The notes below the pieces were generated by a model. That model was not told the origin of the DNA. It searched no databases and saw nothing but the letters and a program-made list of their open reading frames with translations. DNA of 46,631 nucleotides from Gemmatimonadota bacterium (GTDB lineage Bacteria; Latescibacterota; UBA2968; UBA8231), in assembly GCA_018673255.1 (NCBI GenBank), contig JABHDC010000200.1:1-46631 (forward strand). The letters are read 5' to 3'. The position numbers and the translations under genes were made by a program. Position 1 is the first letter of the stretch, and each line of letters opens with the position of its first letter. Below are positions 1 through 8,462 of this stretch, piece by piece.

Positions 1-36
1 CTGGCCGGGCTGGGTGCTGAGGTCGAGCGTCTGTAA
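1..36 (+). CDS. C-terminal end of an unknown protein (cut by window edge)
   Basis: Frame 1 is open from the first base and ends in TAA at 34-36, giving the C-terminus LAGLGAEVERL. Its use is supported only by being open to the edge, by natural-looking Leu/Glu/Val composition, and by a terminator-like hairpin that follows. Twelve codons are too few to name a family. Confidence 0.4.
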   Translation: MAGLGAEVERL

Positions 37-81
37 GCAGCCGTTTCAGCGGTACTGAGATCTCAGAGCTGCAAAGATACC

Positions 82-131
82 GAAGACCGTCATGGGGACC
101 GGCGTAGGCCGGGGATCTCTTGACGGTCTTC
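82..131 (+). terminator. Terminator-like inverted repeat after the upstream gene
   Basis: An 11-bp perfect stem is formed by GAAGACCGTCA (82-92) and TGACGGTCTTC (121-131). Inside it sits a second stem, CCGGC (99-103) with GCCGG (108-112), closing a GTAG tetraloop. The 3' arm runs into a pyrimidine-rich TTCTG tract, weaker than a classical U-run. A TTGACG hexamer at 120-125 overlaps the 3' arm and could serve as a -35 element for the next gene, but no good -10 follows at 16-17 bp. A terminator is the simplest reading; an attenuator or protein site is possible. Confidence 0.45.
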
Positions 132-195
132 TTCTGTACAGTAATTTCGCCCGACCCCATCTCAAGTAAACCCCCGACATTCCGATCGAGACTTC

Positions 196-1335
196 ATGAA
201 ACTGTCGCCCGACTGCGTCTACATTGCCCGCCAACCCGTCGACGGGGATGAGGCGCCCTTTGAGGACTATCGGCAGTTGGCTCACAATGCGCTTGATGGC
301 CTCGAACTGGATCTGCCGGCGACAGGTGACATCTGTCTGAAGCCCAATGCTACGGTACTGAATGAGCCGGCTAAGCGGATCATCGTGCACCCTGGATTTC
401 TGGCAGGGATGCTCGAATCGCTCGCCGGTCGTGGAATCGATCCGGCGCGGCTGATTGTCGGCGATGGCCAGTCCGGGGAGTATCCGGATCGTGGCCACAC
501 GTGGGCGATCTCCGGTTATACCGAGGCCATTGAAGATCGCGGCGCCGTACTGATGCCCTACAACGATGCACCCGTGCGCGATGTCGTGGTCGAGGGGGGC
601 GTGGTCTACGATCGGTATCCGATCTATACAGCCGTGACCGACAGTTCCTTCTTCTTCAACATCCCCCTGGCCAAGTGTCACAACCTGGGTGTGACGACGC
701 TGACCATCAAGAATCTGATGGGGATTCTCGGTCGACCTGAACGCCATCTGTGTGCGGTGCAGGAGGTCGATGAGCCTCTGGGCGAGGAAGCCCTGTGGCG
801 CCTGGGCGACAGCGGCTACAGTGTTTTTGAAGAGCGCTTCTACCACAAGCTCTGCGACCTGCTCATCGCCCTGCGCTCGCTGGAGATCCCGCGGCTGAGC
901 GTTGTGGATGGTTTGATCGGGCGAGATGGTACGGCCTTCAACGAGGGTGCCAACTATCCCTTGGGCTGGTCGTTGGTCGGCGTCGATGAGGTGAAGATCG
1001 ATACGGTGGGCACGTGGCTCATGGGCCTGGATCCATTGCAGACCCCGTACCTGCAGTTCGCCGCCGAGCGTGGCCTGGGTACGATTCGCATGGACGAGAT
1101 CGACGTGGTGGATCTGGCCACAGGCGACAAGCTCGATCTGAAGGCCCTCGAAGAGATCCGGGTGAAGAAGCCTCTCATGCCCCTGTGTCGTGTTGATGAC
1201 GGCTACTACCCGCGCTTCCGGGCAGATGGCACGCCGGTGCCCTGGCGAATTGGCCAGGTGAACCTCCAGCGCAAGGCCGATGGGCTCGAGCCGGTGGCCT
1301 ACGAGACGGCGGTGCCCAGCGGCGACGCCGGGTAA
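196..1335 (+). CDS. DUF362 domain protein
   Basis: This 379-aa protein resembles the DUF362 family, proteins of uncertain biochemistry often found near iron-sulfur or redox enzymes. The family signature is visible as ICLKPN near residue 47, then KCH followed by TLTIKNLMGIL in the middle, and VVDGLIGRDG toward the C-terminal half. I see no ferredoxin-like CxxCxxC cluster, which some DUF362 proteins carry, so this is the short form. There is no signal peptide, so it should be cytoplasmic. The ATG at 196 has only a weak purine-rich GAG upstream. It is followed after 18 bp by the MazG-like gene on the same strand, suggesting co-transcription. Family confidence is high; function is unknown. Confidence 0.75.
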   Translation: MKLSPDCVYIARQPVDGDEAPFEDYRQLAHNALDGLELDLPATGDICLKPNATVLNEPAKRIIVHPGFLAGMLESLAGRGIDPARLIVGDGQSGEYPDRGHTWAISGYTEAIEDRGAVLMPYNDAPVRDVVVEGGVVYDRYPIYTAVTDSSFFFNIPLAKCHNLGVTTLTIKNLMGILGRPERHLCAVQEVDEPLGEEALWRLGDSGYSVFEERFYHKLCDLLIALRSLEIPRLSVVDGLIGRDGTAFNEGANYPLGWSLVGVDEVKIDTVGTWLMGLDPLQTPYLQFAAERGLGTIRMDEIDVVDLATGDKLDLKALEEIRVKKPLMPLCRVDDGYYPRFRADGTPVPWRIGQVNLQRKADGLEPVAYETAVPSGDAG

Positions 1336-1353
1336 TTCGATCCAGGAGAGCCG

Positions 1354-1767
1354 ATGCCAGAATCGCTGCCTGACCAAGTGTCAGATCCAGAATCCGGCGG
1401 TACCAGTCTGAAGGACCTGCAGGCGCAGGTCGATGCCTGGATTCAGGATGTCGGCGTCCGCTACTATTCTGAATTGACCAATACGGCCATCCTGAGTGAA
1501 GAGGTGGGAGAAGTGGCCCGCCTCATGGCACGACTCTATGGCGAACAGTCCTTCAAGGCGGGGCATGAAAAGGGCCTCGATGATCTGGGGGAGGAATTGG
1601 CCGACGTACTCTTCGTCGTCATCTGTCTCGCCAATCAGACCGGCATCGATCTGCAGGAAGCCTTCGCTGCTGCCATGCGCAAGAAGACGCAGCGCGATCG
1701 GGAGCGCCACGCGTCGAATCCCAAGTTGCGCGACCCCAAGCACGACGATCCGACGCACGACGACTGA
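1354..1767 (+). CDS. MazG-like nucleotide pyrophosphohydrolase
   Basis: This is a 137-aa single-domain all-alpha NTP pyrophosphohydrolase of the MazG superfamily, which hydrolyses (d)NTPs to NMP and PPi for pool cleaning. The Mg-binding signature is present as E50-x2-E53 (LSEEVGEVARL) and E81-x2-D84 (GEELADVLFVV), spaced as in the family. Length fits single-domain MazG-like proteins rather than the two-domain E. coli MazG. AGGAGAG lies just upstream of the ATG at 1354. The tail after about residue 120 is charged, repetitive (PKHDDPTHDD) and probably disordered; its coding DNA runs into the 60-bp duplication that contains the next gene's start. The substrate cannot be deduced. Confidence 0.85.
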   Translation: MPESLPDQVSDPESGGTSLKDLQAQVDAWIQDVGVRYYSELTNTAILSEEVGEVARLMARLYGEQSFKAGHEKGLDDLGEELADVLFVVICLANQTGIDLQEAFAAAMRKKTQRDRERHASNPKLRDPKHDDPTHDD

Positions 1768-1872
1768 GGGGGGCGGCCGAGTCGATGACTGATCCGGCGG
1801 TACGAGTGCAATGTCGCTCGACGACTGAGGAGACAACCAAGTCGATGCCGGATCCGACGATTCGAGCACGTT
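1760..1872 (+). repeat. 60-bp imperfect tandem duplication carrying two start sites
   Basis: Copy 1 (1760-1819) and copy 2 (1821-about 1872) share ACGACTGAGG, then a 10-11 base variable segment, then GTCGATG, GATCCG and a further similar tract. Each copy has a purine-rich RBS-like stretch and an in-frame ATG (1785 and 1845). The encoded peptides repeat every 20 residues with the pattern M-x-D-P-x-(V/I)-R-x-(Q/R)-C-R. Copy 1 also contains the stop codon of the MazG-like gene. Confidence 0.8.
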
Positions 1873-3287
1873 GCCGCGGGTCACAGCGATCTGTTGCCCC
1901 TTCGCATAACGCGACAGGCTTCGGCATCTGGCAGATCCCTCATTCCTTTCGTCGCCTGTTTCTCGGTGGCGCGATGATCGCTGTGGCCACTGCCTGCGGA
2001 GGCAGTGGTCCTCTGCACGATCGGCCAGCCGGGCCGAGTGCGGTACCGGTTGGCGAACTGACGCGATCGGTGTGGTTGCCTGCCGGCTTCGGCGATGAGA
2101 TCCAACTCGGCACGCGGGATCGCCAGCTGCTGTTGGAGCTGGGCATCAACCAGATGCAGTGGTTGCAGCGCGCCGAAGATGATGCCGGTAGCGCCGAGGC
2201 GCAGGCCCTGGCCTTTGCCAGCGAACACGGTCTGTCGTTGCCACTCTATTACGAACCCCCTGGTTTCTCTCCTTACGACAAGCTCCACAACTGGGCGGGG
2301 CGCAACGAGACTGAGGACAGTTTCGATGCCGACGTCACCACCCGCGTGGAAGCACTGGTTGCCCGCTGGGGCGGCCAGAGCGGTTTTGGTGGCTATCTGA
2401 TCGGTCATGAGGACTATCGTGTTGCCAGCTACGATGCGCTGGCCCGCACGGTGCGCGTGTTACGAGATGTCGATTCGCTGCGACCGGCGGTCGTGGTGGG
2501 GCGCCTGAACAACTATGCGAGGAAGAGAGAATTTCTCGAAGCCCTGTTCGCTGATGGTGGCGAACCGAATCATTTCCAGCACGAGCACTACGTCTTTGGC
2601 GGCGATGTGCCCACGGCGTGGGGGAGTGAGTTGCGGGATCGCGTCAAAGCTCTCGCGCACAGCTACGATGGAGTGGCTCGTGATCTGCGCGATCGGCCGG
2701 GACGCTGGCATGCGGTCGTGCAGGTTCATGGCGAGGATCGCGACGGCGTGGTCTTCTATCGCAATCCTACGGCGGCAGAGATCCGCCTGCAGGCGGGGCT
2801 TGCTCTGTCCCGTGGGGCGTCGGGTATCGTCTACTTCCTCTACAGCTCCGGTGAGGAAGTGATCTACCACAGCGATGGCTCGGTGCGGCAGCGTCGCGAC
2901 TACCACGGGCTCGTCGACCTTGCCCGCGAGCCGAGTGGGCGATACGACGCCGTACGCGAACTGAATGCGAAACTCGAGGCCGTGAGTGGTGTACTGGCGC
3001 CGCTCTACTTCCGCGGTGGCTATGTGGCGGAACACGCGCCGGTGGATGAGCCGATCGGATGTGAGGCAGCCGATGTAGATCTGGCCTTCTTCGGTGATCT
3101 CTCCCGATCGACGCACGTCCTTGTGGTGAATCGCAATACGAGTGTGGCGCGTGAAATCGAATTGCAGCTGCGCCCCGGCACGAGCTGGATCGATGCCACC
3201 GATGGCGAGCTGTTGGCGTGGGAGACGGACCGTACGACTGTCACGGTTGAGGCGGGTGGCCTGTTGCTGCTGGCGAGACGTCCTTAG
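1845..3287 (+). CDS. Predicted lipoprotein with glycosidase-like TIM barrel
   Basis: From the ATG at 1845 the protein has 480 aa. A basic/hydrophobic segment around residues 35-50 ends in a lipobox, VATAC-GG, with Cys51 as the likely lipidated residue, so it should be anchored in a membrane facing the periplasm or outside. The body looks like a (trans)glycosidase fold: YLIGHEDY precedes a helix and RVLRDVDSLRPAVVV, the same arrangement as in the glycosidase at 16939-19710, which would make the Glu of GHED a candidate acid/base. I do not recognise a specific GH family. I chose 1845 because GAGGAG lies upstream at 1827-1832; the duplicated ATG at 1785 would add 20 residues. The n-region is unusually long for a lipoprotein, so the true start is uncertain. 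Confidence 0.6.
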   Translation: MPDPTIRARCRGSQRSVAPSHNATGFGIWQIPHSFRRLFLGGAMIAVATACGGSGPLHDRPAGPSAVPVGELTRSVWLPAGFGDEIQLGTRDRQLLLELGINQMQWLQRAEDDAGSAEAQALAFASEHGLSLPLYYEPPGFSPYDKLHNWAGRNETEDSFDADVTTRVEALVARWGGQSGFGGYLIGHEDYRVASYDALARTVRVLRDVDSLRPAVVVGRLNNYARKREFLEALFADGGEPNHFQHEHYVFGGDVPTAWGSELRDRVKALAHSYDGVARDLRDRPGRWHAVVQVHGEDRDGVVFYRNPTAAEIRLQAGLALSRGASGIVYFLYSSGEEVIYHSDGSVRQRRDYHGLVDLAREPSGRYDAVRELNAKLEAVSGVLAPLYFRGGYVAEHAPVDEPIGCEAADVDLAFFGDLSRSTHVLVVNRNTSVAREIELQLRPGTSWIDATDGELLAWETDRTTVTVEAGGLLLLARRP

Positions 3288-3335
3288 ACACCTGGTGTTT
3301 CCAGTTTGCGGCACCGATCCCGAGTGGAGAATGAG

Positions 3336-4967
3336 ATGACCGAAGGACATCAGATCGATAGCGAGATCGGCGCCGTTGCCGCCGAACCCGAGGCTGCAGC
3401 TCGCATTGGGGCTCGTATTCTGGCCGAAGGAGGCAACGCCTTCGACGCCGCGGCAGCGACCTGCATGGCCGTGCCGATGCTGTATCCGGACAAGACGGGG
3501 ATCGGTGGCTACATGATGACTGCCATGGTGCGCGACGGCGCCACGGGCAGGATCTGGTCTGTGGATGCAAACTCGCGAGCGCCGGCGGCGGCGCACGAGT
3601 CGATGTACGACATCCTGCCCGCGCAGCCGGGTGGGGGCATCAACGAGAGTGAATACGCCTGCTCCGTGCGGGACAACGCCAATGTACACGGCGCCCTGGC
3701 CGTTGGGGTGCCCGGACAGCTGGCCGGCATCGGCACGCTCTGGGAGAGGTGGGGACGACTGCCCTGGGCACAGGTGGTGCAGCCGAGCCTCGATCTTCTT
3801 GCCAACGGGTTTCCCTACAGCGAACAGACGGCCAACTCCATCGGAAATCTCGAGACCGTCATCCGGCGCTATCCGGCAACGGCGAAGCACCTGCTCAAGG
3901 ACGGCTCGGTACCCACAGCCGATGACATCTGGCATCGGCCCGACATGGAAAAGACCCTCCAGCACCTGGCGCGGGCAGGCTGGCGCGACTTCTACGAAGG
4001 TGAACTGGCGCGGACCATGGTCGACCAGCTTCAGGCAGCTGGCGGCATCCTCTGTGTTGAGGATCTGGCAGGTTTCCATGCGCGCGTCACCGAGCCCTAT
4101 GCGGCGCGATATCGCGATACCCAGATCTACGGGTGCATTCTACCGAATGGGCCGTTGTCGGTGCTGCAGGCGCTGAACATGCTCGACCATCTGCCCGCGT
4201 ATGACGACAGCGATCCACGTTGGTGGCATCAGATGACGGAGGTGCTCAAACTCGTCTGGCGCGACCGCCTGTCGTATCTGGGTGACCCGGACTACCTGGA
4301 TGTGCCCATCGAGCGTCTGCTCTCACCGGACTATGCGGCGGGACGGGCCGAGAGTCTGCTGCAACTGCCTGAGCGTGTCGATGGGGACGACTGGCCCACG
4401 GGATCTGTCGATGAGACAAGCCATGTGTCGGCGGCCGATTCGCATGGCAATGTCGTCTCCGCGACGATCACCCAGGGCGGCGCCTTTGGTTCCTGTTTCA
4501 CGATCGATGGCTGGGGGCTGATTCTGGGGCACGGCATGTGCCGGCTGGATCCACGCCCCGGGCGCTCGAACAGTGTTACTGGCGGCAAACGGCCGCTGAA
4601 CAATGTGGGCACGATGATGTTGCGACAGGCAGATCGCGATGTGGCTCTCGGATTGCCCGGTGGCCGCCGAATCATCGCCGTCATGACGCAGATGGCCGCC
4701 CGCCTCATCGACGCGGATGTCAGTCTACATGAGACCGCCATGGCGCCTCGCATGCACGTGACCACAGGTGAACCCCTGGAGCTGGTATACGAAGTCCCGG
4801 ATCCGATCGAGCGTGGCCTGGTTCAAATGGGCCACCGTGTCACACGCGTCGAACGGATCGCCGGTGCAGCCCACGGCGCCAGCTTCCGCACCTCGGGGGA
4901 CGGCGTGCCGGTGAGTGCCGGTGGTTCGTGCTGGGCCGCGGCGCCGGATACGAGACAATCCTCATGA
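3336..4967 (+). CDS. ggt: Gamma-glutamyltranspeptidase family protein
   Basis: This 543-aa Ntn-hydrolase of the GGT family would remove or transfer the gamma-glutamyl group of glutathione or related amides. The autoprocessing site is intact: T361-S-H-V-S, followed by ADSHGNVVSATIT, which fits the GGT signature with Thr361 as the N-terminal nucleophile of the small subunit. EGGNAFDAAAAT near the N-terminus and the LPGGRR oxyanion-type loop near the C-terminus are also typical. Unlike most GGTs it has no signal peptide, which points to a cytoplasmic role or an intracellular amide substrate. The ATG at 3336 is preceded by GGAG at good spacing; TTG 3306 and GTG 3324 are upstream alternatives. Its stop overlaps the start of the next gene (ATGA), so the two are translationally coupled. 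Confidence 0.88.
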   Translation: MTEGHQIDSEIGAVAAEPEAAARIGARILAEGGNAFDAAAATCMAVPMLYPDKTGIGGYMMTAMVRDGATGRIWSVDANSRAPAAAHESMYDILPAQPGGGINESEYACSVRDNANVHGALAVGVPGQLAGIGTLWERWGRLPWAQVVQPSLDLLANGFPYSEQTANSIGNLETVIRRYPATAKHLLKDGSVPTADDIWHRPDMEKTLQHLARAGWRDFYEGELARTMVDQLQAAGGILCVEDLAGFHARVTEPYAARYRDTQIYGCILPNGPLSVLQALNMLDHLPAYDDSDPRWWHQMTEVLKLVWRDRLSYLGDPDYLDVPIERLLSPDYAAGRAESLLQLPERVDGDDWPTGSVDETSHVSAADSHGNVVSATITQGGAFGSCFTIDGWGLILGHGMCRLDPRPGRSNSVTGGKRPLNNVGTMMLRQADRDVALGLPGGRRIIAVMTQMAARLIDADVSLHETAMAPRMHVTTGEPLELVYEVPDPIERGLVQMGHRVTRVERIAGAAHGASFRTSGDGVPVSAGGSCWAAAPDTRQSS

Positions 4968-6343
4968 ACACACCCGAACATCGAACGGCCATCGTTGTTG
5001 GTGGTGGCCCGGCGGGGTTGGCCTTTGCGCCCGTGCTGGGAGGCTGGCACCCCTATTTCCATCCGAGCAATGTGTTGCAGGCGCGTTATCCGCAGGTGGC
5101 GGACATGTTCCGGCAACACAAGGACACCCTGTTGTCTCTGGACATGCAGTCGATGCTGGATTCCGGGATCCCGCCAGCTGATCTGTTCCGCGTGCTGCAT
5201 CACCCCCGCCAGATGTATACCGGCGGCGATCAGATTGCCCTCGAATTCCGCCAGGAGCAGCCGATCGATTTTCTCTTGCTGACGCAAGAGGAGGTCGGCG
5301 GGCTGTGGAACAATGTGCCTGAAAATCTGCTGACCCTGTCACCTGGCCAATGGATGGAGTTCGCCTATTACTCGCTTGCCCAGTACGCGCAGGAGACGGG
5401 GCAGAGTTTCGACGTCAACGAACTCATGAGTAAGAAGCGCCTCGTCGATTACTACCACCGCGTGCCGGAGCGTTTCGGTGTTGCCGATCGGATTCGCACC
5501 TGGACGCGGGTGGCGAAAGTAGAACCTCACGAAGCCGGTTTCCTGGTGACGGCCGTCGATGTTTCCGACTGGCGGGACAAGGACCCGGTCATGTTGCGGC
5601 GCCCCGCCTTCCCGCAGTCAGGTGACGTGCTGGAGGGACAGGTGCAGCAATACACCTGCAAGTATCTGATCTATGCCGTGGGACAACGTGGTGAACTGCG
5701 ACAGATGGGGGTGCCCGGAGAAGATCTGCCCTTCGTCACGCAATACTACGAGAAGGCCAGTGACTTTCCGGGTGAACGTGTCATCGTCGTCGGCGGTGGA
5801 CGGTCAGCGGACTGGGCGGCGACGGAATTGCACGATGCGGGCCGTCACGTCACCTACGTGATGCGCCAATCCCACACCAAACACTGGGGGCTCATCAACC
5901 AGAGTCGAGACGGGTTGCCCTATTACGCGCGCATTGCCCAGATCCTGGAGGGAGGATCGGATCGTCTCGAGACGCTCTATGATACGTCTCTCGAGTCGAT
6001 CGAGGCGCTGGATGATGGCCGTCGGGGTGTGGCCACGTTGTCGTCAGCTGCTGGTCAGCAGCAGGTTGAGGTGGATCACGTGCTGAAGGAAATCGGTGGC
6101 AGCGCCGACTACTCGTTGCTGAGTGGCTTCGAGCAACCGCTGCAATTGGTGGAGAAATACGACAGCTACCGATTCCAGGTGCATCAGGCCCGGGTGCACC
6201 CGCACAGCTACGAGTCCATCGACATACCGAATCTCTATCCGGGTGGATACCTGGCCGAGGGGATCGGTCTCGTCGTCATCTCCATGCATGGCACGACGTA
6301 CGCGATTGCGGCGGATATCCTGAAGAAGGAAGGGGTGTTGTAG
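4964..6343 (+). CDS. FAD/NAD(P)-binding oxidoreductase resembling OSGIN
   Basis: This 459-aa flavoprotein has an N-terminal FAD-binding Rossmann motif (IVVGGGPAG) and a second GxGxx(G/A)-type dinucleotide motif near the middle (VIVVGGGRSADWAA), the layout of flavin monooxygenases and related reductases. Between them the pattern GGWHPYF, LTLSPGQWM, MSKKR and DYYHRV matches what I recall of animal OSGIN1/2 (GYTPY, LSQGQWM, MQKKRR, HYYRDYV). The C-terminal glycine-rich segment and final helix with ILKKE also fit. OSGIN proteins are linked to oxidative stress; enzymatic roles are less settled. Start ATG 4964 overlaps the ggt stop by 4 nt (ATGA). No membrane segment or export signal is seen. The flavoprotein call is firm; the OSGIN assignment is from memory of the sequence. 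Confidence 0.78.
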   Translation: MNTPEHRTAIVVGGGPAGLAFAPVLGGWHPYFHPSNVLQARYPQVADMFRQHKDTLLSLDMQSMLDSGIPPADLFRVLHHPRQMYTGGDQIALEFRQEQPIDFLLLTQEEVGGLWNNVPENLLTLSPGQWMEFAYYSLAQYAQETGQSFDVNELMSKKRLVDYYHRVPERFGVADRIRTWTRVAKVEPHEAGFLVTAVDVSDWRDKDPVMLRRPAFPQSGDVLEGQVQQYTCKYLIYAVGQRGELRQMGVPGEDLPFVTQYYEKASDFPGERVIVVGGGRSADWAATELHDAGRHVTYVMRQSHTKHWGLINQSRDGLPYYARIAQILEGGSDRLETLYDTSLESIEALDDGRRGVATLSSAAGQQQVEVDHVLKEIGGSADYSLLSGFEQPLQLVEKYDSYRFQVHQARVHPHSYESIDIPNLYPGGYLAEGIGLVVISMHGTTYAIAADILKKEGVL

Positions 6344-6405
6344 GCGAATCTCGCATGCAGCTGCATCATAATTGCAGTTGCGAATGAGCACCCGCGGCAG
6401 CCGAG

Positions 6406-6603
6406 GTGGAGGTCCGACTGTATGATGCAGCCGGACAGCGTATTCGCACGCTTGTGCAAGAGCCACTGCAGGCGGGGCGCTACATCGCCCGGTGGGACGG
6501 TCTGGATGATGCAGGCCGACCCACAGCGACAGGTGTCTACTTCGCCCGCCTCATCGTCGACGGCCGGCAGCGGCTGACGCGGAAGATGTTGATGCTGCGG
6601 TAG
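6406..6603 (+). pseudogene. Orphan FlgD-type Ig-like domain remnant
   Basis: The 65-aa frame reads as a C-terminal FlgD-Ig-like beta-sandwich: VRLYDAAGQRIRTLV, then WDGLDDAGRP, TGVYFARL and a terminal RKMLMLR. This domain normally sits at the very end of large secreted or surface proteins in FCB-type bacteria. Here an in-frame TGA at 6385-6387 precedes it, the only start is a GTG at 6406, and there is no room for a signal peptide. It is best read as the surviving 3' end of a lost secreted protein, although a tiny expressed protein is not excluded. Confidence 0.7.
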
Positions 6604-6622
6604 GGGGCGTGCTGGCAGCCGC

Positions 6623-7498
6623 TTACGCTCGCCAGAGTGGCTGCAGAAAGATCCGCCCCACATCTGATTCAGCCTCGAATCGGACATAAGCTTCGTCGCC
6701 TGCATCGTAGCTGAATGAAGCGCCCTTCCCATTGGCCAGGACCGTGGCTCCGGGGCCGACGAATCGCCCGACCGCTTCGGCTGCCAGCTGGATCTCCACG
6801 TGATCGCCATCGACGGTGATCTGCTTCAGCAGGAGGCCCGTCGTGGCGTAGCTGCGTCCCGATTTGGCGGCGGCCACTATACTGCCGGGTGTGGCGCTGT
6901 CGGCATTGACCATGTTCCAGGCATTGGAGAAATCGTCGGGATCGTGGAAGTCGTCGTTGCCAAAACCCCAGATGTGGTGACCGGCTGTGAGCAGTTCATC
7001 CCAGAAATCGTTGTAGAGGGGCTGACGACCAACGGACCGGCCGCGCTCGGTGCCGTAGTGACCATTGTAGACTTCCACGCCATCCGGCATCGTGCCCAGT
7101 GCTTCGAGTTTGGGGCGGGTCCAGTATTCGCGTGCGGCACCCATCGGTTGCGGGTGGCAGACGATGGTCAGCAGGTCGCCGGCGGCGCGCAGGGCTTCCT
7201 CCAGTGACAGCTGATAGAGGTCGGTCACTTCGGGGCCGCAGAAGACCACGTTCTCCCGCGTGCTGTATTCGAATCCATGGAGGAAGGAGATATCGGGGTA
7301 TTGCTGCCTTGCCGGCCCCAGATCGGTGACGTGATCGTGATCTGTGAGGGTGATGAATCCGGCGCCGATCTCAGAATACTGGCGCAGGCTGTCAGCGAGG
7401 GGTACGGAAGAACAGCCGGAGTGCTCGTCGCAGTGGCCGTGGAAGCTACCGCGCAGCCAGGTGCCGGTGGCTGCGCCGTAGGGGTTGATCAGAGGCAT
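6623..7498 (-). CDS. PHP-domain metal-dependent phosphoesterase
   Basis: This 291-aa protein carries PHP superfamily metal-site motifs: H20-G-H22 (GSFHGHCDEHSG), LTDHDHVTD near residue 53, GFEY near residue 77, a CHP near residue 114 and GNDDFHD in the C-terminal half. PHP proteins hydrolyse phosphoesters or related bonds with two or three metal ions. The C-terminal 80 residues look like an extra beta domain (VDGDHVEIQLAAE, DVGRIFLQPLW), common in stand-alone PHP proteins next to carbohydrate genes. AGGAG lies about 5 nt before the ATG at 7498. There is no signal peptide. The substrate is unknown. Confidence 0.82.
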   Translation of the reverse strand: MPLINPYGAATGTWLRGSFHGHCDEHSGCSSVPLADSLRQYSEIGAGFITLTDHDHVTDLGPARQQYPDISFLHGFEYSTRENVVFCGPEVTDLYQLSLEEALRAAGDLLTIVCHPQPMGAAREYWTRPKLEALGTMPDGVEVYNGHYGTERGRSVGRQPLYNDFWDELLTAGHHIWGFGNDDFHDPDDFSNAWNMVNADSATPGSIVAAAKSGRSYATTGLLLKQITVDGDHVEIQLAAEAVGRFVGPGATVLANGKGASFSYDAGDEAYVRFEAESDVGRIFLQPLWRA

Positions 7499-7647
7499 CG
7501 GGTCTCCTGGTTATGGAAGGGCAGCCAATGTAAGCAGATCGTCGGTGGCCACAACGTCACGCTGCAGCAGCTACAAGCCTGTCCGAGTATCCCATCTGGG
7601 CTGCGTCCGCCTCATTGCCTGTCAAAGCGAGTACCCGGTCAGGTTTC

Positions 7648-8337
7648 CTAGCCGTCGGCAGCGACGCGGAAGCCATAGTCCGTCAGTCGTCGATCAGGCA
7701 GGATGCTGGAGCGCGCGGCGCACCGTGTCACCTTGATGGCGTGGCGCCATGATCCACCCCGTGAGGCACGCCGCACGCCGGCCTCCGGCCCGAGTGGGTT
7801 GGTGTCGGGTGCGTCGGCATAATAGCCGGCATCGTACCAGTCACTGCACCACTCATGCACCAGATCGGCCATGTTGTGCAGGCCGTACCCATTGGCCGGA
7901 TCCTGTCCGACGAGATCCGGTCGTTCCACATCATCACCCCGGTGATGGGGGTCCATCCAGTCGGGCAGTTCACTGCCCCAGGGGTAGTCGAGATCATCCA
8001 CACCGCCCCGACTGGCTTTCTCTCGCTCCGCCTCGGTCGGCAAGCGCAGGGCGGTTCCCACTTCCTGCGTGAGCCAGTCGCAATAGGCGACTGCCTCAAA
8101 CCAGGTGACGGCGACGACCGGCTGCCGTGGCTCCGCAAAGCGTGGGTCATCCCAGTTGCCGGGCGCTGGGTGATCGGTGGCCTCCATGAAGGCAGTGTAG
8201 TCAGCGCGCGTGACAGGGGTCGTGGCGAGGCGAAAGGCATCGACGTGCACCCGGCGTACCGGGCGTTCGTTCTTGCGACCGGTGGGAGATCCCATGGTGA
8301 ACTGGCCGGCGGGGATCGTGATGAGGGTGGGAAGCAT
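7648..8337 (-). CDS. SUMF1/FGE-like domain protein without the catalytic cysteines
   Basis: This 229-aa protein is a complete formylglycine-generating-enzyme-like (SUMF1, C-type-lectin fold) domain: IPAGQFTMGSP at the start, RLPTEAEREKASRGG, YPWG, VHEWCSDWYD, and RGGSW near the end. True FGEs have two catalytic cysteines soon after RGGS; here the segment is RGGSWRHAIKVTRCAARSS, and the single Cys aligns with a non-catalytic position. It is therefore unlikely to activate sulfatases, and no sulfatase is in the window. Other SUMF1-fold roles, such as EgtB-like or binding modules, are possible. No clear RBS precedes the ATG at 8337, but the N-terminus is typical of the family. Confidence 0.82.
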   Translation of the reverse strand: MLPTLITIPAGQFTMGSPTGRKNERPVRRVHVDAFRLATTPVTRADYTAFMEATDHPAPGNWDDPRFAEPRQPVVAVTWFEAVAYCDWLTQEVGTALRLPTEAEREKASRGGVDDLDYPWGSELPDWMDPHHRGDDVERPDLVGQDPANGYGLHNMADLVHEWCSDWYDAGYYADAPDTNPLGPEAGVRRASRGGSWRHAIKVTRCAARSSILPDRRLTDYGFRVAADG

Positions 8338-8462
8338 CTGAGTCGTCTTACGTGTTTCGAACAGGAGACGTCGTGAGTCTCAGGAGTGACACTCGATCAC
8401 GGCTAGGGACTGCTCTCAGGCAAAGCGCAGAACGGCACGCAGCTTGCGTAACAGATACCGGG

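Noticed and set aside
46..1377. 443-aa open frame antisense to the DUF362 gene
   Set aside because: The plus-strand frame has clear DUF362 motifs; long antisense frames are common in GC-rich DNA and this one has no family features.
2460..4079. 539-aa open frame antisense to the lipoprotein and ggt genes
   Set aside because: It crosses two convincing plus-strand genes, is His/Arg-rich without domains, and has the composition of a codon-shadow frame.
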